Source: Pseudescherichia sp039594205
Lineage (GTDB): Bacteria > Pseudomonadota > Gammaproteobacteria > Enterobacterales > Enterobacteriaceae
Direction of reading: 5' to 3'
Assembly (NCBI GenBank): GCA_039594205.1
Contig: JBCNNW010000132.1
Span: 1-8,646 of the forward strand
Length of the DNA stretch: 8,646 nt
Shown here: positions 6,314-8,646 of the stretch, piece by piece
How the letters are laid out: each line of letters starts with the position of its first letter
How positions within the stretch are numbered: the stretch's first letter is position 1
The notes under the pieces: model-generated
The model's input: the letters and a program-made list of their open reading frames with translations, nothing else
What the model was told of the DNA's origin: nothing
Databases searched by the model: none
Position numbers and translations under genes: made by a program

Positions 6314-6330
6314 CTTTATTAGCCGCTCAA
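6302..6330 (-). promoter_or_regulatory. Sigma-70 promoter of ygbA
   Basis: On the minus strand TTGAGC (6330-6325) and TAATAT (6307-6302) form -35 and -10 boxes separated by exactly 17 bp. Transcription would start near 6295, leaving a 5' leader of about 26 nt before the ATG at 6269. The NsrR operator covers the -10 box. Confidence 0.72.
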
Positions 6331-6371
6331 AGAGTTCAGATTGTTCTGCCCTGCAGAGTTAAAAACGTCGA

Positions 6372-6378
6372 CTATACT
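6372..6378 (+). promoter_or_regulatory. SigmaS-like -10 box for the DUF2171 gene
   Basis: CTATACT matches the RpoS-preferred -10 element including the C at -13. The expected -35 position (6350-6355, CCTGCA) has no sigma-70 match, which fits a stationary-phase/stress promoter that depends little on -35. Transcription would start near 6385, some 20 nt before the ATG. The assignment rests on the motif alone. Confidence 0.45.
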
Positions 6379-6406
6379 CAGACTTCATCACAACAAAGGA
6401 GGATGT

Positions 6407-6643
6407 ATGGTTAATAAAAGTGAAATTCGTGAACACGCTCAGGTTATTGCCAGCTGTGGTACCCACGTTGGCACCGTTGACCACCTCGAAGGCGAAGACA
6501 AAATCAAACTGGCAAAAAGTGATTCGGCTTCCGGCGGTGTGCATCACTATATCCCTCTAAGCTGGGTAGAAAAAGTTGACGGTAATAACGTGGTTCTTAA
6601 CAAGAACTCGGAAGAGGTAAAATCTTCCTGGCAGACCGCGTAA
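6407..6643 (+). CDS. DUF2171 family small protein
   Basis: This 78-residue protein fits the DUF2171 family of small cytoplasmic proteins with a predicted PRC-barrel-like fold; no function is established. The pattern is typical of the family: VIASCGTHVGTVDHLEGED near residues 13-31, a central KIKLAKSDS strand, then HHYIPLSWVEKVDGNNVVLNK (residues 45-65). It contains one cysteine and no signal peptide or membrane segment. The ATG at 6407 is preceded by a strong AAAGGAGGA (6396-6402). An in-frame ATG at 6341 would add 22 residues and place the ribosome binding site inside the gene, so I rejected it. The gene is monocistronic, between a sigmaS-like promoter and a hairpin terminator, and divergent from ygbA. 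Its codon use is more AT-rich than hyp-fhlA. Confidence 0.85.
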   Translation: MVNKSEIREHAQVIASCGTHVGTVDHLEGEDKIKLAKSDSASGGVHHYIPLSWVEKVDGNNVVLNKNSEEVKSSWQTA

Positions 6644-6654
6644 CTGCAGTTTCT

Positions 6655-6695
6655 GCGCCGTTCGGGTCCCTGGCCTGAGCGGCGCGCTCTATTTT
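6655..6695 (+). terminator. Rho-independent terminator after the DUF2171 gene
   Basis: GCGCCGTTC (6655-6663) pairs with GAGCGGCGC (6677-6685) as a 9-bp GC-rich stem with one G-U pair, and the enclosed GGG/CCT can extend it. A modest U tract follows (TCTATTTT, ending at 6695). It starts 12 nt after the stop codon. Confidence 0.7.
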
Positions 6696-6876
6696 GCCCC
6701 TCTTCTCTTCATCTCTGAAATAATCTCCCCTGGCAAACTTCTGTTTTTAAAAGATAAACAGTGACACTTTTTTGTGACGAAACTTTACAAATAAACGATA
6801 ATTTGAGAAAAGTATTAGTCAGCCCGCGCATTACGCGGCATAGTGAAGAGCTAAAGCGCTGGGGTGAGGATAGAGA
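6696..6876 (+). other. Intergenic region upstream of the EAL-HDOD gene
   Basis: This AT-rich stretch presumably holds the promoter of the EAL-HDOD gene. The clearest structures are an inverted repeat CTGTTT (6741-6746)/AAACAG (6756-6761), overlapping a GTGAC direct repeat (6761-6765 and 6774-6778). GATAAT (6797-6802) is the best -10 candidate, but it lacks a convincing -35. GAGGA (6866-6870) is the ribosome binding site. An overlapping reading frame beginning at 6761 is a shadow of the EAL-HDOD gene. I see no small RNA or gene here with support. Confidence 0.4.
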
Positions 6877-8148
6877 ATGTTTTCTTTTGTCGCCAGACAG
6901 GCGATTTTTGACGAAAATTTGCAGACGTTTGGCTATGAGCTTCTGTTCCGGGACAGCATGGCTAACCGTTTTCCTAACGTCTCACCTGAACATGCCACTG
7001 CCCAGCTCATTGAAGAGCAATTTTTTGGCGCGCCTGGTGATAGCCAAAAAGAGTCCGGCACGGTATTTGTTAACTTTCCCTATGAACTGCTGCTCCAGGG
7101 GCTGGCGGAAACTCTGCCCAAAGACCGGGTGGTCATTGAGATCCTTGAAACCGCACAGCCGACCAGCGCTCTGCTGGCCACCATCAAGCGGCTGCATCAG
7201 CAGGGATTTCGCGTTGCGCTGGATGATTTTTCCCTCAGCAGCGACTGGGATGCCTTTATTCCCTGGATCAGTATTATCAAATTTGATATTCGGGAAAATA
7301 GCTGGCCGCAAATTCAGGACTACCTGCTGTGCCGCGAGGCGCTACTGAAAGATACCCTGCTGCTGGCGGAAAAGATCGAAACCTTCGACGAATATGAGCT
7401 ATTCAAAAACGCCGGGTTTACCCTCTTCCAGGGCTATTTCTTTAGCAAGCCGGTGGTCTATAAAAGCAATAAGCTGGTGCAGAACCACATTGTCTCCCTG
7501 AACCTGATTCAGGAGGTCAATTCCGATGCGCCCAACCTGCAACGCATTGAAGATCTGCTCAAGCACGACGTCGCCCTCTCCTATAAGGTAATGCGCTATG
7601 CGCAAAATATTCTCTATAACACCCGGGGAATTAAGGGGACGCGTAGCCATTCGCTGAAGGATATTGTGGTTTATCTGGGCGCAAAAGAGCTGCGGCGCTT
7701 TGTACTGGTCACCTGCCTCAGCTCAATTCATAACGTTAAAACCAATGAAACCTACTATCAAAGCCTGATCCGCGCCAAATTCTGCGAACTGGCCGCCTCC
7801 CGCCTTCGCGGCAGGGTCTCGGCCAACGACGCGTTTATGGTGGGACTCTTCTCGCTGCTGGATGCCGTATTCGAGATCCCACTGGAGGAGCTGATCGGCC
7901 AGGTGGTGATCTCCCAGGATGTGCGCATGGCCCTGCAACAGCATCGGGGTCTGCTGCACCAGTTTGTTTGCCTGGTAGAGCTGTACGAGCAGCGGAAGTG
8001 GGAGGAAGCCAGCCAGCAGGCCTATCGGCTGGGACTGACCCGCGGGATGGTGGCTGAGATGATGTCCTCAGCCACCCAGTGGGCCGACGAGATGCCGGTT
8101 AACGCCCCGCTGAAGGCCAGCCCGCCGAAGAGCGCGCGCGTGCGCTAA
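6877..8148 (+). CDS. EAL-HDOD (YuxH-type) signalling protein
   Basis: This 423-residue cytoplasmic protein joins an N-terminal EAL-like domain (about 1-200) to a C-terminal HDOD domain (about 200-400), the YuxH architecture. EAL domains hydrolyse or bind cyclic di-GMP; HDOD domains are catalytically inactive HD-like signalling modules. Residues aligning with the EAL active site are visible: E21 (in ELLFR), N66 (FVNFP), E88 (IEILE), D116/D117 (DDFS), K135, E168 (AEKIET) and Q185 (QGYFFSKP). However, EAL reads ELL, and loop 6 reads DDFSLS where active enzymes have DDFGTG. It may therefore be a receptor or weak enzyme. ATG 6877 follows GAGGA with 6-nt spacing. No membrane segment or receiver domain is present. 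Its stop overlaps the convergent urea carboxylase gene by 4 nt. Confidence 0.88.
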   Translation: MFSFVARQAIFDENLQTFGYELLFRDSMANRFPNVSPEHATAQLIEEQFFGAPGDSQKESGTVFVNFPYELLLQGLAETLPKDRVVIEILETAQPTSALLATIKRLHQQGFRVALDDFSLSSDWDAFIPWISIIKFDIRENSWPQIQDYLLCREALLKDTLLLAEKIETFDEYELFKNAGFTLFQGYFFSKPVVYKSNKLVQNHIVSLNLIQEVNSDAPNLQRIEDLLKHDVALSYKVMRYAQNILYNTRGIKGTRSHSLKDIVVYLGAKELRRFVLVTCLSSIHNVKTNETYYQSLIRAKFCELAASRLRGRVSANDAFMVGLFSLLDAVFEIPLEELIGQVVISQDVRMALQQHRGLLHQFVCLVELYEQRKWEEASQQAYRLGLTRGMVAEMMSSATQWADEMPVNAPLKASPPKSARVR

Positions 8149-8161
8149 GCCACGGCGCGCT
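8131..8161. terminator. Hairpin containing both convergent stop codons
   Basis: AGCGCGC (8131-8137) pairs with GCGCGCT (8155-8161). After a single bulged G138-equivalent (8138), CGTG (8139-8142) pairs with CACG (8151-8154), and GC/GC can close a TAA tip (8146-8148). The stop of the EAL-HDOD gene and the stop of urea carboxylase lie at the apex. There is no T tract on either strand, so it is not a classical terminator, but it may mark the transcript ends in both directions. Confidence 0.5.
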
Positions 8162-8646
8162 CGGCGTTAACCACCGCCACGCACTGCCCGGCCCGCACCG
8201 ACGAGCCAGGCTGCACCCGGACCTGGTCCACCACGCCATCGCAGGTAGCCCGCAGCGGGATCTCCATCTTCATCGACTCCAGGATCAGCATCACGTCCCC
8301 CTCCTTCACCCTGTCTCCAGGCTTGACCAGCACCTGCCAGAGATTACCGGCGATGGGGCTGTCGATACCACGCTGCCCCGCCTGGAGCGGCGCATCCTCA
8401 CCCACCTCCGGCATAGCGTCGCTACTGTCAAAGTGGGCCTGGCCAGAGGCTACCCAGCGCTCTCTTTCAGCATTAAACGCCGCCTGCTGATGGTGGCGGA
8501 AGGCGTCGATGCTGGTCGCCTCTTCGGCCAGAAACTGCTGGTACTCCGCCAGCCGCAGCGTGCTCTGCTCAATGCGCAGCGGATAGCGCCCGAGCGGGAA
8601 GTCGCGGCGAATGGTCAGCAGCTCCTCGGCAGAGACCGGGTAGAAA
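8145..8646 (-). CDS. uca: Urea carboxylase, C-terminal part with biotin carboxyl carrier domain (partial)
   Basis: The visible 166 residues are the C-terminus of urea carboxylase, the biotin enzyme that converts urea, ATP and bicarbonate to allophanate, which allophanate hydrolase then splits to ammonia and CO2. The frame is open to the window edge, so the start lies outside; an internal ATG at 8414 is not the start. The upstream part (FYPVSAEELLTIRRDFPLGRY region, about 8580-8645) is typical of the end of the carboxyltransferase section. The biotinyl domain carries ESMKMEI, with the biotin-accepting lysine encoded at 8268-8270, followed by a GSSVRAGQ segment. This differs from acetyl-CoA or pyruvate carboxylases in the preceding sequence. 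The gene ends convergently, overlapping the EAL-HDOD gene by 4 nt. Allophanate hydrolase cannot be seen here. Confidence 0.9.
   Translation of the reverse strand, partial: FYPVSAEELLTIRRDFPLGRYPLRIEQSTLRLAEYQQFLAEEATSIDAFRHHQQAAFNAERERWVASGQAHFDSSDAMPEVGEDAPLQAGQRGIDSPIAGNLWQVLVKPGDRVKEGDVMLILESMKMEIPLRATCDGVVDQVRVQPGSSVRAGQCVAVVNAERAVA

Noticed and set aside
6741..6761. LexA box (CTGT...ACAG)
   Set aside because: The ends are 21 bp apart in total, whereas a LexA box is 16 bp (CTG-N10-CAG).
6773..6789. CRP site TGTGA...TTACA before the EAL-HDOD gene
   Set aside because: The second half-site is weak and its spacing is 7, not 6.
6775..6801. FliA (sigma-28) promoter for the EAL-HDOD gene
   Set aside because: AACGATAA resembles the -10 GCCGATAA, but the matching -35 position (TGACGAAA) is far from TAAAGTTT.
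6761..7348. 195-residue plus-strand frame overlapping the EAL-HDOD gene
   Set aside because: Its sequence has no recognisable family, and the overlapping frame encodes clear EAL motifs with a good ribosome site.

Overview
The window looks like chromosomal DNA of a member of the Enterobacteriaceae outside Escherichia/Salmonella, plausibly from the Enterobacter/Klebsiella/Kosakonia/Lelliottia group. Three things point there: a hypABCDE-fhlA block with close E. coli-type protein sequences, REP/BIME elements with a CGGGT..ACCCG core, and a neighbouring urea carboxylase gene that E. coli lacks. The genus is an inference; no species call is possible from the sequence alone.

Region 1 (1-3730) is the hydrogenase maturation operon. 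A sigma-54 type promoter (66-80), preceded by sequences resembling FhlA upstream activating sites, drives hypA, hypB, hypC, hypD and hypE, which are tightly packed (3-nt gap, then overlaps of 10, 1 and 4 nt). HypA and HypB deliver nickel to [NiFe]-hydrogenases. HypC, HypD and HypE (with HypF, not in this window) build and deliver the Fe(CN)2CO group.

Region 2 (3731-5868) is fhlA, the formate-responsive sigma-54 activator of the formate hydrogenlyase regulon, so the operon ends with the activator of its own promoter. Its leader can form two mutually exclusive hairpins and keeps degenerate versions of the two sites where the OxyS small RNA pairs in E. coli.

Region 3 (5868-6330) is a BIME (two inverted REP units) between convergent fhlA and ygbA. 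The BIME runs into ygbA and encodes its last 11 residues and stop codon. The ygbA promoter carries a good NsrR (nitric oxide repressor) operator over its -10 box.

Region 4 (6331-8148) has a 78-residue DUF2171 protein behind a sigmaS-like -10 box and followed by a hairpin terminator, then a 233-bp intergenic stretch and a 423-residue EAL-HDOD (YuxH-type) signalling protein.

Region 5 (8145-8646) is the minus-strand 3' end of urea carboxylase with its biotin attachment motif; the gene runs off the window. The two convergent genes overlap by 4 nt, and both stop codons sit at the tip of one strong DNA/RNA hairpin.

I did not find a clearly new multi-gene system. The most unusual points are the REP-encoded tail of YgbA, the alternative fhlA leader structures, the hairpin at the convergent stops, a Cys in place of the GDHG aspartate in HypE, and a long palindrome lying exactly over the hyp promoter.
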